A stretch of DNA of 64,000 nucleotides from Plectrocnemia conspersa (GCA_009617715.1 VTFK01000529.1:62001-126000), one strand, 5' to 3'. Shown: positions 35,284-48,583, numbered from the stretch's first letter. The notes: generated by a model not told the origin, from the sequence alone. Numbers and translations: made by a program.

Positions 35284-36285
35284 AGGCAGACTTAAAATTA
35301 AACATATTGAGATAGTTCACAGCTGCACAATGTTAACTCAGAAATATGAGTAATTTCTCGAATTTCGGCAGTTAAAATGTACATATTTTACCATTATTTC
35401 GTTCGCCGGTTATGATTAGTAAATGTCATGGTTGATAATAAATTACATAAAGATAAAATGATAAATTTTGAAAAACAAAAAAGGGCACAATAAATCTAAA
35501 TTGTTATAATACATTTTTAAAGTTGGTTGGTTTTTAGTGTTTTAAGAAATTAAAAACATTTCACTTTATAAATCAAACAATAGTTAGACAAATATTAAAA
35601 TAACGATAGCGAATATATTCGATATTCATATATCTCTAATGATATTCAAAGACAGCTTACATCTAATTTATGCACACTGTATTTAACTAATAGGATGTCT
35701 TAGAAAAATAATACTTATTCCAACTTGAAATTATAAATTTGTGTTAATATCTGGACTTAAAAATTAAGTCTAGCGAGGAAGAATCCAGTAATGATGCGTA
35801 CAGACATAAGCTATGCCTGATTTAGCATAACAATACCGAATCAACAATGTCGCTAGTGTGATATATGTATGTGATAGAGGGTCATCTATGTATGAGATTT
35901 TTATTTAAGCTTTCTAATGCCACGAGCCACTTACGAGGCTCAGTAGCTTCGCGACCGTATTTCCAAGAGCTACATATGTGCTTCTTTTCAATTACGTATT
36001 ACAAAAATATACTTTGGCACATAAACGGTTAACAAATAAATAAAGCTTAGAATCATCACGCCCGAATCGACCTATGACCACACGATCTCTAAATCTCATT
36101 TGTGTTCTTTTTTATTCGTTTTGTTGTAAGACCCTTAACTTTGCGATGTTATCCCCACAGTTTAAGTATTTCAACAGACACAGTATCAAAATCAAATAGA
36201 GGACCGAACGCCGGCGGTAATGACGTGCAAATACGCCTTTGAAAAAAGCGATTACACAGCGTGCAATTAAAACGTTTCAAAGTTT
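35284..36285. other. AT-rich DNA passing into moderate GC
   Basis: 35284-35760 is AT-rich. 35760-36285 is more mixed, with some CpG words. No gene, repeat or splice pair is evident. Confidence 0.35.
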
Positions 36286-36620
36286 TCATCCATGTTTACT
36301 TCGCAGTCCGAGGCAAACAAGGGCCGACTGAGTTTTGACTGGCCGATCGGTCTGCCGAAGGGTTAGGCCCTTTGGCTATTGCGACCAGAAACGGCAACCC
36401 TTCACGGTTCAACACCCGTCTAGTCTCCCTGGTCCGCGTCCTGGCGGATGGACGTCTGAAGATCTGCCCGGCAAACATAAACCGCAATATCGTGTCCGGT
36501 TTCCAGGACCGTGTTTGCTTTAGTCCTGTCTGACAGGAGTGGGAAGGGCTCCGGAGACAGGGCAAACACCGGACGTGACTATGTACATACATACATACAT
36601 AAATACATACGTATTTAATA
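36286..36620. other. GC-rich island followed by a (TACA)n microsatellite
   Basis: 36290-36580 is one of the GC-richest blocks of the window; frames are open on both strands (112 codons on -, 62 on +) without motif. Near 36497-36578 TTTGCTTTAGTCC and GCAAACACCGG form part of a loose inverted arrangement. A (TACA)n tract occupies about 36582-36612. Confidence 0.35.
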
Positions 36621-39310
36621 TTAAATACATGCATATTAGATAAAATATAACAAATAAATGTATTAACTATTTGGGTAAACAGCTGTTGGTCAATAAGTTT
36701 CTAGTATTTGTCGTGGCGTACAATAACTTCAAACTCTTGGGCATTTGATGTTTTTTTGATGTATTTTACACTTTCTTATGGCTTGCATAGTTCTCTCCCT
36801 TTATAATAAAAACTTTTATATTACATTAATAACGAACAAAGGGATTAGATGTTATATGCAATTTATTTTAACTTACAATTTTCCTAAGTCAATATTCACG
36901 AAGTGGCTAGGACGAATAACATTTCCATGGTAATATTTCAGTGTCTCCTCGCAGCCAGGCTGGAGAACAACCGCGAAAACCAGTCTCGACTGCATATCCT
37001 TGTTTAATTGTATTGTTTCCATTGCGTTGCACATGCATTTGCACAAACTTGACGTTATTCAAAAACAGAACATTTCTCCGAATCTATATATATATACAGA
37101 CATAACCCGAGTAAAATACGTATATAACATATATATTTAGCAGTCAACATTGAAACTTTTTCCAGCTCGAAATTGCCTGTTAATTTAATTTATGTGCAAA
37201 TAACGCACACAGTGCCCAATTATATTCTGAATTTGCTCGATTATATATGGCGTCTGTAAAATCTGACGATTTTCGACTCAGTGGCGGCTGGTCTTATCGG
37301 ATATGCAGAAGAGTGCTCTTGGTACAGTTCCAACTTGCATAAATTTCACTTTCGTTCCGAATACACTATCATATCTATGCAAAACGCGATAAGATATATG
37401 CATTCCTGGTTTAAATCTCGGTAGTGTATTTATTTCCAAGGCGACTTTCGCTCCGCGAATTTTAGCATCGCAGACCACTTAGCAATATTGCCGTAGACCG
37501 TGAATTTACGTTCGATTTTTTTTTATGAAATATATTTTTGCGATAAATTTTAGCTGAAATAATTAAAACGGAACGGGAATCGGAAAGCGAACGAAACGGA
37601 AAGTGAAGCGAGGCGAATCGCAGTCGGCTGCTTTTGAGATTCGTAAAATTCTAATTATTTATTTTGTGCTGTGATTTAATTGAATATTTAATGCGTGAAT
37701 TATTTCGGTTATATAAAATACTTTCTAAAAATAAATAAATTTTTCGGTAAAAAAATAATGACATAAATACTTTTGATAAATATGTATAATTAATGGCATT
37801 TAATTTATATTGTATATATTTTTTGATTCGGTAACTAAATAACAGACTTTTAAAAAAACACTAGTGGAGACTACTAAAGTTTAAATATCAACAAGCAGCT
37901 TAGTATTTATTATATTGAAATTTTTATTTTTCCCTCGGATAAATCGTGCTTAACTTAAAATAAGTTTTCTTTAAATAAAATCGCAAAAATAAATTAAATA
38001 ATAAACGTATTAAAAATAAAATATATTTAAAATATTCGCACTGCTTCAATTATTAAGTCTTGTCATTTTTTCTGAATAAAATGAAAATTGAATATCAAGC
38101 TTATGAGTAAATATTTAAAATTTTCATACTACATGGCTATTTTATATTAGCATTTTTCTCCAAAAAAGTGATAGTTTGTATTTTATTCATAAGAATAAGA
38201 TTTTATATTAATATGCTTTTTTAACCGTTCAACGGCCGAGCCAGATGGACCTAATATATTGCCCAATGCCGCATATTTTTAGATTTAAAAATAAAATATA
38301 TGTCAAGTGTAAAGGTACAGATGAATGACATTTATGCCTCATAAGGCCTTCTGGGCGACGTTCCCGGTGGCTTCATAAGATTCCCATGTCGTCTGGACGA
38401 AATACCGTTGCACGAAATAGCATGCTTTATCTCTTTTTTCGTTGCGTGCGACACCTCTTCTATCGGCGTCAGTTCTGGATTGTTAAATGAATCAATTTTA
38501 TTAACCTACAATACTACTTATTTCATTATATAATTTTGCTACTTATGTATCTGATTTTTTTATTTTTTCGCAGAATTTCAATTTTTAAGTAAATATAATT
38601 ATTATAGTCATTATTAAATGATTTCCTACTATTGTTGTTTCCAAAAGCAATAAAATATTTGTATTTATTATAAAAAAAGAGCATATTTATATAATAAAAA
38701 TAAAATGGTGAATAGAAGCGCAGGGTAACACCCCCACGGTGTATGGCTGAGAGGCAAATAGTAGTGGATTCTAATTTGAATGTAACCGTAAACCGTCGAG
38801 CTCGATAGGGAATCTTATGATGCTTCCCGGTGTATTTGATGTCCATTCTTGGCAGTTGAAAATCGTGCTAGGGTTGTCACAACGAAACAATTATGAATTA
38901 TTTTTTTGCTTTATTAGCAAAATAAAAAGTAATTAACAAATTTTGTTATAAAGTATCAATATAACAATAATAAAAATAACGTTGATAATAATAATAACCA
39001 TGTTTATTCCAGTTTAATGGGGCAGGGACGATCAATTTCATATTACAAACCTAAAAACCTAGAGGCATCCCTACGTTTCAATTTTTTTTATTCTTTGGAT
39101 ACTAAACACAAATCATGTTACACATTAATTATCAATTGTGATTTATACGTTTTATACAAAGGCGCAAGTCACGTTGAAAAATAAAACATTTATTGTAACC
39201 GAACTTAAATTATTTATTCAAGTGGTTATAATTTTAAATATTTCTTCAGATATGTCATTATTTACCTACATTTTTTTTAAATATTATTTATTAATGTAAC
39301 TAAGTTTGTT
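36621..39310. other. AT-rich DNA with islands
   Basis: GC-richer blocks at about 36890-37030, 37265-37640 and 38220-38480. At 37565-37625 a purine-rich stretch repeats GAACGG/GAAAGCGAA-type words. 38700-38870 is mixed. No supported coding frame; a 106-codon - frame at 38526-38846 is low-complexity in its second half and carries no signature. Confidence 0.35.
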
Positions 39311-39319
39311 TGGCGAAAA

Positions 39320-39389
39320 CCACTAAAGTAGTTCACGGCAATACAGGTGCGATCGCTTTGAGCCACTATAGTGGTCCGCGGCAATGTAG
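39320..39389 (+). repeat. Two diverged 27-bp direct repeats, period 43
   Basis: Unit one (39320-39346) and unit two (39363-39389) share 21 of 27 positions; both begin CCACTA and contain CACGGCAAT/CGCGGCAAT. Five of the six differences are transitions. Unit two contains the palindrome CCACTATAGTGG. The DNA around is AT-rich. Confidence 0.6.
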
Positions 39390-42160
39390 TGGTTAAGAAT
39401 GGTATATTTTTCAGATTCAATATTTAATTTAACGAAAAATACATATAATATAAAATCAAAGGGAGGTTAACCTTAACTTATATTCTTTACTATTAAAAAA
39501 TATGCATATTTCTTCATCTGAAAAATAGTCATAAATTTATAAATAAAATACACAAATTGATTTTATTATAACTAGTAGTGATTTTCTAATATTTTCCGGA
39601 AAGCGAGATAAAAAATATCAAATCAGTTAATATAAATGTATTGCCCTAACTGTACAATTGTATTCTAACTATTTTATCGATACCGCATTTGTGATATCAA
39701 TACCACAAATTATTAGTTAAGTTAATAAATTTATCAATAATCAGTTAACTAAAAATAGTCAAGTAGATTTTTTCTATGGAAATTTGGGAATATAATTTTT
39801 GATTTAGGGGTAATATTTTAATGCATGTATCACATTTTAGTGGGCTTTGCTTTTAGTACATTTTTTCACACGTTCACCAAAATGCATTGCAAACCTTAAT
39901 CAAAATTAATCAAACACCACATTTCAAATGCGTTTTGCTATGCTATCCATCCTTGGCATTTTATCCAAATTAATTGAGGAAGCATCCTTTGGCGGATAAT
40001 GGTCGAAGTCAGCGTTGCAGCATCCCAACGCCATCGATAAATTTTCGCCTTGCCGAGTTTCATTTCCGCCTTTGACGCCCCGTGCATACAGGTACGCCAC
40101 TGTTAATGGAGGAGCGTGCACATTTCCGATTTCCACAGCTTCCGACCGGATCCGGCAAAATCGACCGTCGCAAACTCCCACTTTTTTTAAATCTCAATAT
40201 TTTAGTCCTGTTTCTTATTATTTTTCGACCCTTCGTAATATATGTACGTCTCCTGCAGGAGTGTTGCAAAGCAACCTCATGAAATATAGTGTTTACACGG
40301 TGTCGATGGATCGCTCCTAGCAAAACCCGGTCCAAATAAGGCCGTTTATTTTCCTTTTTTTTCTCGTCGGAAGATATATTGAAGGCCATTATCGCCTATG
40401 TGTGTTCACGAGGACGACGACACTGCAGGAATGTCCTCCCGAGAAATGAAAGATGCTCCTTATTGTCTGTGCAAGGGAACGCATTAATAATATGTGAATT
40501 ATTGCATATGGGAGCATAGAGGCATTGTAGAGATTATATTTGATGTAAATCAATTTATCGAATATTAGGGGTCTGTATATCACTTATCTTATAATACAAA
40601 GTGGATGCAAGTGAAATATACATGCACATATTATGTACATACATGAATTGACATATGGAATAATATGTATTTTTAGAAACTTTTACAGCTTTAACTAATT
40701 AATAAGTCGAAAGTTCAACTTACACATAAAAACCAATTGTATGTTTGATTTGAGAATTGCAGGAAACACACAACTTGTATTCTTTCATTTTAATTCCAAT
40801 GCTTTGATAAAATAACACAATAATAATTAAAACTTAATTCAACTAAAATTATTGTTTTATTTTTGTGATATATATGATTTTAGCTTACGCCTTAATTACA
40901 TGTCCTCTACATTTTTCATAAATAAATTACGTAAACATCTAAATTATAGCCATCCAAAGTAGATACCTATATATATGCACATAATAAATATATTCCTGCG
41001 GGTAGCGTAAATCACGTGTGGCCATCGTCACATTTTTCCCCTTCGCCCACCTTTATCCATATTAATAACGGCCGTAAACACTTTTCCGGAAAGTTTTCTC
41101 TCACAAATGAATGCGGGCCTGAAAAAAAAACTACTGTGTAAGGGCACGTGAAGGAAAAGCTGCATCGTTTATCATATCCCCTAGCCGGACGACGCCCAAC
41201 TTCCGCGGGCTATCACAAAATGGATGGCTCACACTTTTCTAATCAATAAAACTAGATGCAAACAAATATCTTATATAGTAAGAACTACACCCCACTAACG
41301 TTTTATTGCTCTTCCTCAACAGAAACTCTATGTTGACTTCTTTATCCGAGAAAATAACAATTCGCGCTTTGAATTTATGGTGGCAGATAATAGTAATTCA
41401 CTCTTAAGTAAAGCTAAGATTTTTGTTGTCCAAAAACACTGACATGTTTACAAATATGGGGCTTTATTTGTGGTAATGTTTGTCTAACACTAATAAGCAA
41501 TAACTCTCGTATCTAGCTTCGCCTTCATTTTGTTTCCAGCACATAATGCTACGCTCGTAATATTCATTCGTAATAAATGCGAAAGGCGAAAGCCAAATCA
41601 AATTATAAATTGAATTTAATTAAAGCAAGTGCTTACTATGTAATAACATTTTTTTTAATTAAGCACCCAATTACATATGTATGTATTAAAGTTCTTCAGA
41701 AGCATAATAAAGCTATCAATATTGAGGTTAAATCTGTAATATGGTAAATCACTTGAAATCAACTGAATAACGTTTTTTGTCTTATATTATTATCCATTGA
41801 GTAAAAGTAAAATTCCTTGAATCTAAATAACGATTGTATAGACAGTTTTAATATTACTAATATTAATAATTAAATTTTAATACATTTTTTATTCATTATT
41901 ATAATTTAAATGAATAAATAAATTAACAACTTGCACATATAATATTCCTATAAATAAATAAACGAGTCTGTGTCGTATTTTACATAATATATTTAAAAAC
42001 ATAATCGTAAATTTTGTCACCCATAAAGAAAAAAAATAGGCTCCTAATGGCCTATTATGGCCAACATTTGAAATTGCATTCGATGCAATGCCGAAATATA
42101 TCTTGACTCTAATAAGAGCTTGAGTTATTATGTTGATATAATGGGTGATTGTTAATGATT
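39390..42160. other. AT-rich DNA with two islands
   Basis: Islands at about 39900-40560 and 40980-41620, the first with open frames on both strands and no motif. The rest is AT-rich. A 107-codon - frame (41889-42212) runs into the repeat that follows; its protein is not one I recognise, though it could be the tail of a mobile-element protein. Confidence 0.3.
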
Positions 42161-43130
42161 TTAAAAGTTTGTGGCTATTGTTCAATACTGGGTGTCCTGC
42201 ACGATCTCTCAATCTATTGTTAACGCCTGTTTCTTTTGTCGTATGCTAAACATTTTTATTCTTACTGACATTTAGAATTACAATGCATATTGTAATTTAT
42301 CTTTTAATTTAATTAATAATTAATAATGATTTTAGATTTTTTCTATTAACGGCGTATTTTTTGTCGTATCATAGATCAATCTTTTGTTGTTTAAAGCCAA
42401 ACTTATCATTTCTGAATTAATTATGCGCGTCTTATTTATTAATCATCTTCAACAAGATCTCTATTTTATTGGTAAAACCCATTTGTAATGTTTGTGATCT
42501 CTAAATTTATAATTTAAATTAAGTGCTTGCGACTAATTACGTCGCAACAATTACGGGTGGTCCCGGAATTGTGTAAAAAAAATATTTGGTGTATTCTACT
42601 CACAATTTTCTAATAAAAGAAACAAATATAATGATAAGTTTTGAAAATTATGTATATCATAGTATAGATTACGATATTTCATTGCTTATAAGACGCGCAT
42701 GATTTTCTTTATTTTGATGTCATTTAATTTGAGATAATTTTTATAATCAACCCTGCCTTACAATCGCTGACAAAATATATCTTAGATTATTTTATCCATA
42801 CTTCTATAATAAATTATGCCACAGGAAACGATAATAACTATAAAAAGTCAGTTACTGATTCAAGAAAAGTTGCTATGTTTGATTTGTATCTATTTTTAAT
42901 ATTTTTATTCTTACTGCCATGTAGAATACGAATGCATATTGTACTGGATCTACAGCTTTTTAATGTTTGTGGCTATTGTGCAATACTGGGTGTCCTGCAC
43001 GATCTCTATATCCATTGCTCACCACGAATCTTTTATACATAATGATAAGTTTGGAAAATTATGGTATTCATTGCATAAATTACAATATTTCATTGATCGT
43101 AAGATGCATTTTTTCTTCTATTTTAATTTT
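42161..43130. repeat. Rearranged local repeat cluster
   Basis: Three sub-segments occur twice on the same strand. They are GTTTGTGGCTATTG...GTGTCCTGCACGATCTCT (42167-42222 and 42964-43019), TTTTTATTCTTACTG...AATGCATATTGTA (42253-42294 and about 42902-42943), and ATGATAAGTTT...ATATTTCATTG (about 42629-42716 and 43037-43127). Their order differs between copies (1-3-2 against 3-1-2). A further inverted match, AACTTATCA with ATGCGCGTCTTAT at about 42408-42438, mirrors part of the third segment. A nested or shuffled repeat is likely; the family is unknown. Confidence 0.65.
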
Positions 43131-43260
43131 TTTTTTAATTTAAATTTTTCATTTTAAATACGTTTTTAAAATGCTAGTTCTCTCTTTTATGTTTCAAAAA
43201 AAATATTGCTATGTACCATTAATATAACTTACATTATGTAAAATACCCATTTCTCAGTAT

Positions 43261-44371
43261 TAGAGTCTCCAATTCGAGTAATCGAGTACTCGATACTCGA
43301 GTATTTTTGTCTATTTTTCAAGTACTTGATAATCGAGTATTTTGAAAATTACTCGATTAATACTCGAAATTAATTTTTTTTTAAATATTTCAGAAACAAA
43401 AATAACTTTAACTTGGTCCGGTAAAGGTTAACGTCTTGCTTTTATTTGGCGTTTATGCCCGAAGTCCCGAGCTAGAGCGGTTACTATCAGGTATAATTTT
43501 TTCATAGTTCCATAGTTGCATAGTTCCGGTCGTTGGCTATGCTAGTGGGTACGACGGAGAAATTTCTTTTGTGTTTTCTGTTCGACAGTCCCGACTTATC
43601 TAATTTATGGCAATGAACAATATGAAATATCAACAAAAAATTTTTAGGTTTTATGACTATGCAGTTGTAGCGTAAAGTGTTGTCAATTTTTTATACTGAT
43701 CCCTCAGCTTAAAATATAAATCAAAACAATTGTGTGTTTTAAAGGCATTTAAAGTAAAGTCAGTTCTTTGCGAACCGTTTAGCTCTAGAGTGAAAGGGAT
43801 TCACCCAAATACATCTTCGAAGGATATAGATTTAAATTCTTCGCATTAATCAGAAGGAGTAGAATATTGTATATTGTTAAAAAAAAATCTATTCAAGAAG
43901 AATTACAAAATGCTATTTTGTCAATAGTCGAAGGAAATAAGAGAAAAGCAGAGAAGGGAATGAAAGAAGAGAACATAAAAGAGAGTTCAAAAAAATTGTA
44001 TATCTATAAAAGCGAACAGATATAAATTAGAAGCCTTATCCAACGCGTTAATGACAATAAGACCAACATCAACAGCAACGGAAAGGGTTTTTTCCATAAC
44101 AGGAATAATAAAACCAAAGGTTAGCAGTAATATTAAATTCGAGACACTTTTGCATTATTGTTTTTTAAAAAAGTATGTTCGTGAAGTTAAAATAATTGTA
44201 AAAAATTAACATACTAAGTATTTTATTTATTTATTTATATGTGCACGAATTTGAATAATAGCTATTTTGGTACATTTGGTAAATACTCGAAAGTACTCGA
44301 GTACTCGAGTATTTTAAAATTTTAATATTCGATACTCGAGTAGTTGATGGTTCAAGTAATTGGAGACTCTA
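43261..44371 (+). mobile_element. hAT transposon with CTCGAG-rich ends, defective
   Basis: A 1,111-bp element is flanked by exact 8-bp duplications CTCAGTAT (43253-43260 and 44372-44379). The tips are perfect inverted repeats for 14 bp, TAGAGTCTCCAATT at the left and AATTGGAGACTCTA at the right. The tip and the 8-bp duplication both fit hAT. Subterminal DNA (43275-43375 and 44280-44345) is filled with ACTCGAGTA-type words. Inside is the last part of a hAT transposase on the + strand; most of the gene is deleted. Confidence 0.9.
44027..44209 (+). pseudogene. hAT transposase C-terminal dimerisation domain remnant
   Basis: Sixty codons followed by a TAA stop at 44207-44209 are open in one frame: LEALSNALMTIRPTSTATER, then VFSITGIIKPKVSSN, then FETLLHYCFLKKYV. 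This is the canonical end of hAT transposases (the PTS...SERVFS...G turn, here ATERVFS, and a helix with LxxxxFLK). It mediates subunit assembly in the family. The catalytic core and the N-terminal zinc finger are not present as readable frames, although lysine/glutamate-rich coding-like sequence lies just upstream (43880-44010). Confidence 0.85.
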
Positions 44372-44379
44372 CTCAGTAT

Positions 44380-46345
44380 ATATAAGAAACAAATACCCAC
44401 GATCTTCTCTTTTAAACATAACGTTAAGTTTCTATCGTATTACGCAAACACACGATATATTTTGTGTATCAAGCAAAAAGGCATTTTATACACAACCCTT
44501 TGCCAAAAGCGTGACGGGTCGGTGACATGCCAGAGTGGCAAAATTGTCGTATGTCACGGCATTTTATTGCGTTTTCAAAGGACCACAAAAGGAGAGCAAA
44601 ATTGCCACACTGCAACTGCTTCCGTGTTTGCCCAGGTGAGATCGGTCCAACCCCTATTTCGACTTATCGCTACCCCGTTGTCCAAAGGGGATGAGAACGA
44701 AAGCCGCAGGTATGGTATAAATCAACGAATCAAACTGATTTCATATAAAGGGAAGGGATGGTCCGATCGGACGTCATTCTATTATGCGGTTGAGAAAACG
44801 TGAATCTTTTATCGGGAATGGGTTCTAAAAGGGAAAGATTTATTTGCTATTCATACCACAGTCAGTATATTCAATGATCTATATTAACTTTCTTTAATTT
44901 TGAATAAATATTTATAAAATGTTTAAACCTAAAGTGTCACTTAGACTTGTCTTTTTAACAGCTTGATTTTCGTCATAAATAATTTGCACTAGTTGTTATC
45001 TAATAAAAAATGGAATAAATCAGAAATTATAAATTGTGTTTAAGGACAAAGAGCTATAGATCGATCTGCCCTAAAATATATGCTGTGTGTGTTCTAAAAG
45101 GCATACAATATATCATTTATACCAGTTCAACTATCAGTTAAGATCTTTAGTTGCGATTTTGGCACTGCAACAACGCGGTTTAACGGCCGAAATTAATAAC
45201 GCCCATATAAATCAGTTACGCATTACACAATCGCAAAACTCGAATTAGCATGCAGTCTGGGAGTATCGATTAACCGATATAATATAGCCGGGCGAGCAGT
45301 CGCTAATAGAAAACCAGCAAACTGAGAGAGAGAAAGCCGAATATTGAAAATTCGGGGGATCGGAATCCCGCACCGGAAAATTGGGTATTACGGCCCACGG
45401 TCCACTAAAGTATATTTACGCGGCCGAATTCCGTATAATGCCAATTTATTACAAGATAACAACCGCGGGAATATCATAATCTGTATCAGAAGGGGACCGC
45501 CGGTGGTCAAACGGTTCGATTCAATTAATAACGCTATCTTAGGATTAGTTTTGGGACGAAAGTCTGAGATGGGAATTGTTATGTTGAATTTGCTAAAACA
45601 GACCTTGAAAATGTTTGCTTATGGATAATTTCAGAAAGTTATATACAATTGTTAGAGAACACCCTTAAGTTTAAATTTGATAACCGGTAGTTTGGAAATT
45701 AAGTAAAATAAACGGGTTACTGGCAAAATCGAGATATGCATTAATACGTATTTTACTATAGAATTGCTCAATCATTTTTTTTGCGATTATTATTTTTTAA
45801 ATAATTGTCGTTATATTATTATAATATATATAACAATTTATATAAGCCCTTCACCAAAATTACATAAATCTAAAGAAAACTACTTTGAATTCAACCAGCA
45901 AATAAAATATATTTAAGCAGAAGCTCTGCTCCGTTCCAGTCTATATTTTACACGATGTTACATTTAATCATCTCCGTATCGGATGATGGATGACGTGTGT
46001 TATCTCAATCGGAAAGGGTGGAAAAATATTAATATTCAGTCGAAACGAAAAGGCGTCTTTCAGTCAGATGGAAACGTGACGATAGGGGATGACAATCGAT
46101 CAAAGGGTCGTAAATACCTGGCGGTACATACATACGCACTTCGATAGGTGAGTCGTTAATTCGGCGTCGTTATGCGCAGTCGCGCCCAAGTTCAATCATC
46201 CTTATCCAAATAGGAGAACGTTATCGCAATGAGGGTGATATGGTCGTTAATGTGCACGTGAGCCTGGATCAGGGGGCGTTTGCAGGGTCGAGGGTGGTTT
46301 TGGCAGTCGAATGCATCTTTCTAATTGCTCGGATACATTAGGATT
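44380..46345. other. Series of moderate-GC islands
   Basis: Islands at about 44480-44830, 45130-45560 and 45920-46340. The longest frame (147 codons, 44360-44803 +) starts inside the hAT tip and shows no conserved motif, so it is not called as a gene. Donor-like GTGAG sites occur at 44635 and 46147 without matching acceptors and open frames. Confidence 0.3.
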
Positions 46346-47281
46346 ACAACTGTGCATATATATAATATTAGACCACATTACAGATGTATGTATTTAAAAT
46401 TGTAGTTAATATAATATATGGTATTTATATACCTAATATAGATCACTTTACAGTTAAGATAATACCGTAACGAATACCGAAATAATGAATCTTCAATTTG
46501 TCACCGAAAAACTTTCATACAAAATGTTTTCATTGTATGAAGACTGATCTCAGTATAACGAAATATTTTGATCTGTGTTTAAGAATGACGTTACAACTTG
46601 GCAATATATTTTTCCGAATTCAGTTCGTCCTTGACTTAGCGTGTGACGTATGTGTTCACCAGCGACATTCAAGGTATTTCGCCGACGCTCAAACTTTTTT
46701 TATAAAACATTTTTTAAACAAATTTTATTGTGTTCATTACAGTATCCTTAAAAATGATTGAATGTAATCTTATAAAAGGTTATTTTGATGGTGTAGTAAT
46801 ATGGTAATTAAAAATAAAATAAAAGTATATCATCTTCAGATTTTTCTTCGGTCCCGTGAGCTTCGCTATACTTCGCTATACTGTAATCATATTATTTTTT
46901 ATAACAAAGAAGTTTATACAGCTCTAGATTTTAATGAATTTTCTTAAATTATTCCAAAAAATGGGATATTTTAAAACTATTAAATATACATATAATAACG
47001 TTTTTTAATGCTGTCTTTAGTGAGTAAAATATAGTGTACGATATATCGATTAAAAAATAGTAAGTAGTTAATAATTAAAATATAGACGAAGAATGGTAAA
47101 AGGTTCAATTAAATATACGAGTACATTATTATTATATGAAATATTAATATTATTTCAACAGAAATATTTAATGCATATTTAATTAATAGTCACTTTTCTT
47201 CACATGATTTTCTTTTCGTATTTTGCAAAAAATGCTAATTTTTTATTTTTATTGTCCGGAAAATGTCCAAAGCAATGTTTG
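46346..47281. other. AT-rich non-coding DNA
   Basis: Mostly AT-rich; the word ACTTCGCTAT is tandemly repeated near 46862-46880. No gene recognised. Confidence 0.35.
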
Positions 47282-48583
47282 CTAATCGTAATTCCTAGCG
47301 TTGGTCATAAATCTCTGGTGTACAAGTGGACGTCGTATACACAGATTTTGAAAAAGCATTTGATAAAGTTAACCATGCTTTACTTGTAAAAAAGTGATCT
47401 AATTTCGGGTTTTCTGAAGATCTCATAAATCTATTTTCAAATTACTTGACCAATAGATATCAATTCGTCAAGTATAATAACTCTTTTTCAGAACAATATA
47501 AGACCCCTACTGGAGTACCTCAAGGATCCAATTTGGGTCCATTGTTGTTTTTATTGTTCATTAATGACATAGAAACAGCAATAGAGCATTCAGATTTTTT
47601 TATTATATGCAGATGACTTGAAAATTTACAAGAAAATGCATTCGATTTCTGATTCCCTCGACCTACAGGAGGATCTCAACTCTATATGGAAATGGGCTTG
47701 CTATAACCAATTGCCTTTCAGTGTAAAGAAATGTCACACAATTTCATTTTCAAGGTCATTAACGCCGGCAAAATATTCATACCATCTAGGCGGATATTTT
47801 CTGGAAATGTTTTCTTCAACTAAGGATTTAGGAGTGACTTTCGAAGAACGTTGGAAATTTAGCCAGCACATTGCAGAGCTCATAGCAAATCCTTAAAAAT
47901 GCTCGGTTTTATCTTGAGAAATGCGCGTTACTTCAGGAATACTTTAGTATTGCGCACTCTTTGATACTCTAGTCCGCAGCATACTAGAAACTAGCTCCAT
48001 CATTTGGATCCCAGGCGTAATGAATCAATGTAATGAATTGAAGCTGGAAAAGTACAACGTAAATTTCTTCGATATTTATACTTGAAGGAATACGGGTATT
48101 ATCCGTTCTTGTTTCCCAGTGCTTTTATTTTGGGAGCCCTGGGATACGTTTCTTTGTCGACTCGCAGAAGTGTTTATGTAATTAAACACTTCTGGGAATG
48201 GCTCAAGGGCATCGTAGACAATCCTTCAGTGCTCGAGCAGCTTCAAATGTGGGCTCCTGAAGGTGGTTATAGTTCTCGGTCGCGTCCACTATTCTTGCCT
48301 GTTAAGTCTAGAACTGGAGCACTTGCCAACTCTTCTCTGGCCAAGGCTATTTATCTGCTCAATTCTGTCCATAGAAATATTGACATTTTCTCTTGCACAT
48401 ATGGAGTTTTGGTTCAGTTCGTATGGGACAATGCACACCTGTTGAGGTGATTTGTGTCTGTTGTTTTGTCTTGTTTATATTTGTATGTATTATGATGTAT
48501 TAGTACTTTTGACTATCGTGACGCATTGGGTTTGCCTGTCAGGTCACGATGGTTATAATTTTAATAAATAAATAAATAAAACA
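47282..48583 (+). mobile_element. 5'-truncated Jockey-like LINE with TAAA tail
   Basis: The recognisable protein match begins near 47323 and runs to 48450, followed by a short 3' region and a (TAAA)n-type tail at about 48564-48581. Absence of the endonuclease and ORF1 shows 5' truncation; the precise start and any target duplication were not resolved. Orientation is opposite to the LINE at 33.9-35.3 kb. The different protein and tail show it belongs to another family. Confidence 0.85.
47320..48450 (+). pseudogene. Jockey-like reverse transcriptase, several breaks
   Basis: The first frame reads DFEKAFDKVNHALL, meets a stop just after (TGA near 47396), and goes on to GVPQGSNLGPLLFLLFIND. A one-base shift at the T run near 47600 separates this from LLYADDLKIYKK, which carries the catalytic YADD. 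The frame 47618-47896 continues with LQEDLNSIWKWA and DLGVTFEERWKFSQH. After further breaks, 48082-48450 encodes a C-terminal block with KEYGYYPFLFPSAFILGALG, FLPVKSRTGALANS and SVHRNIDIF. The order fits Jockey-type LINE ORF2. It cannot encode an active enzyme. Confidence 0.85.

Noticed and set aside
36582..36612. (TACA)n tract as a functional repeat
   Set aside because: Ordinary short microsatellite; similar AT-type tracts at 22846-22868 and 49448-49474 are likewise unremarkable.
38869..39074. TAGGGTTGTCAC and CATCCCTA as possible hAT tips
   Set aside because: The tips match at only part of their positions, and the flanking bases give no 8-bp target duplication.
41889..42212. 107-codon - strand frame as a LINE tail
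   Set aside because: The frame has a protein-like start, but I could not match it to a specific reverse-transcriptase family and part of it lies in the shuffled repeat.
44360..44803. 147-codon + strand open frame
   Set aside because: It begins inside the right end of the hAT element and shows no conserved motif; a GC island naturally lacks AT-rich stop codons.
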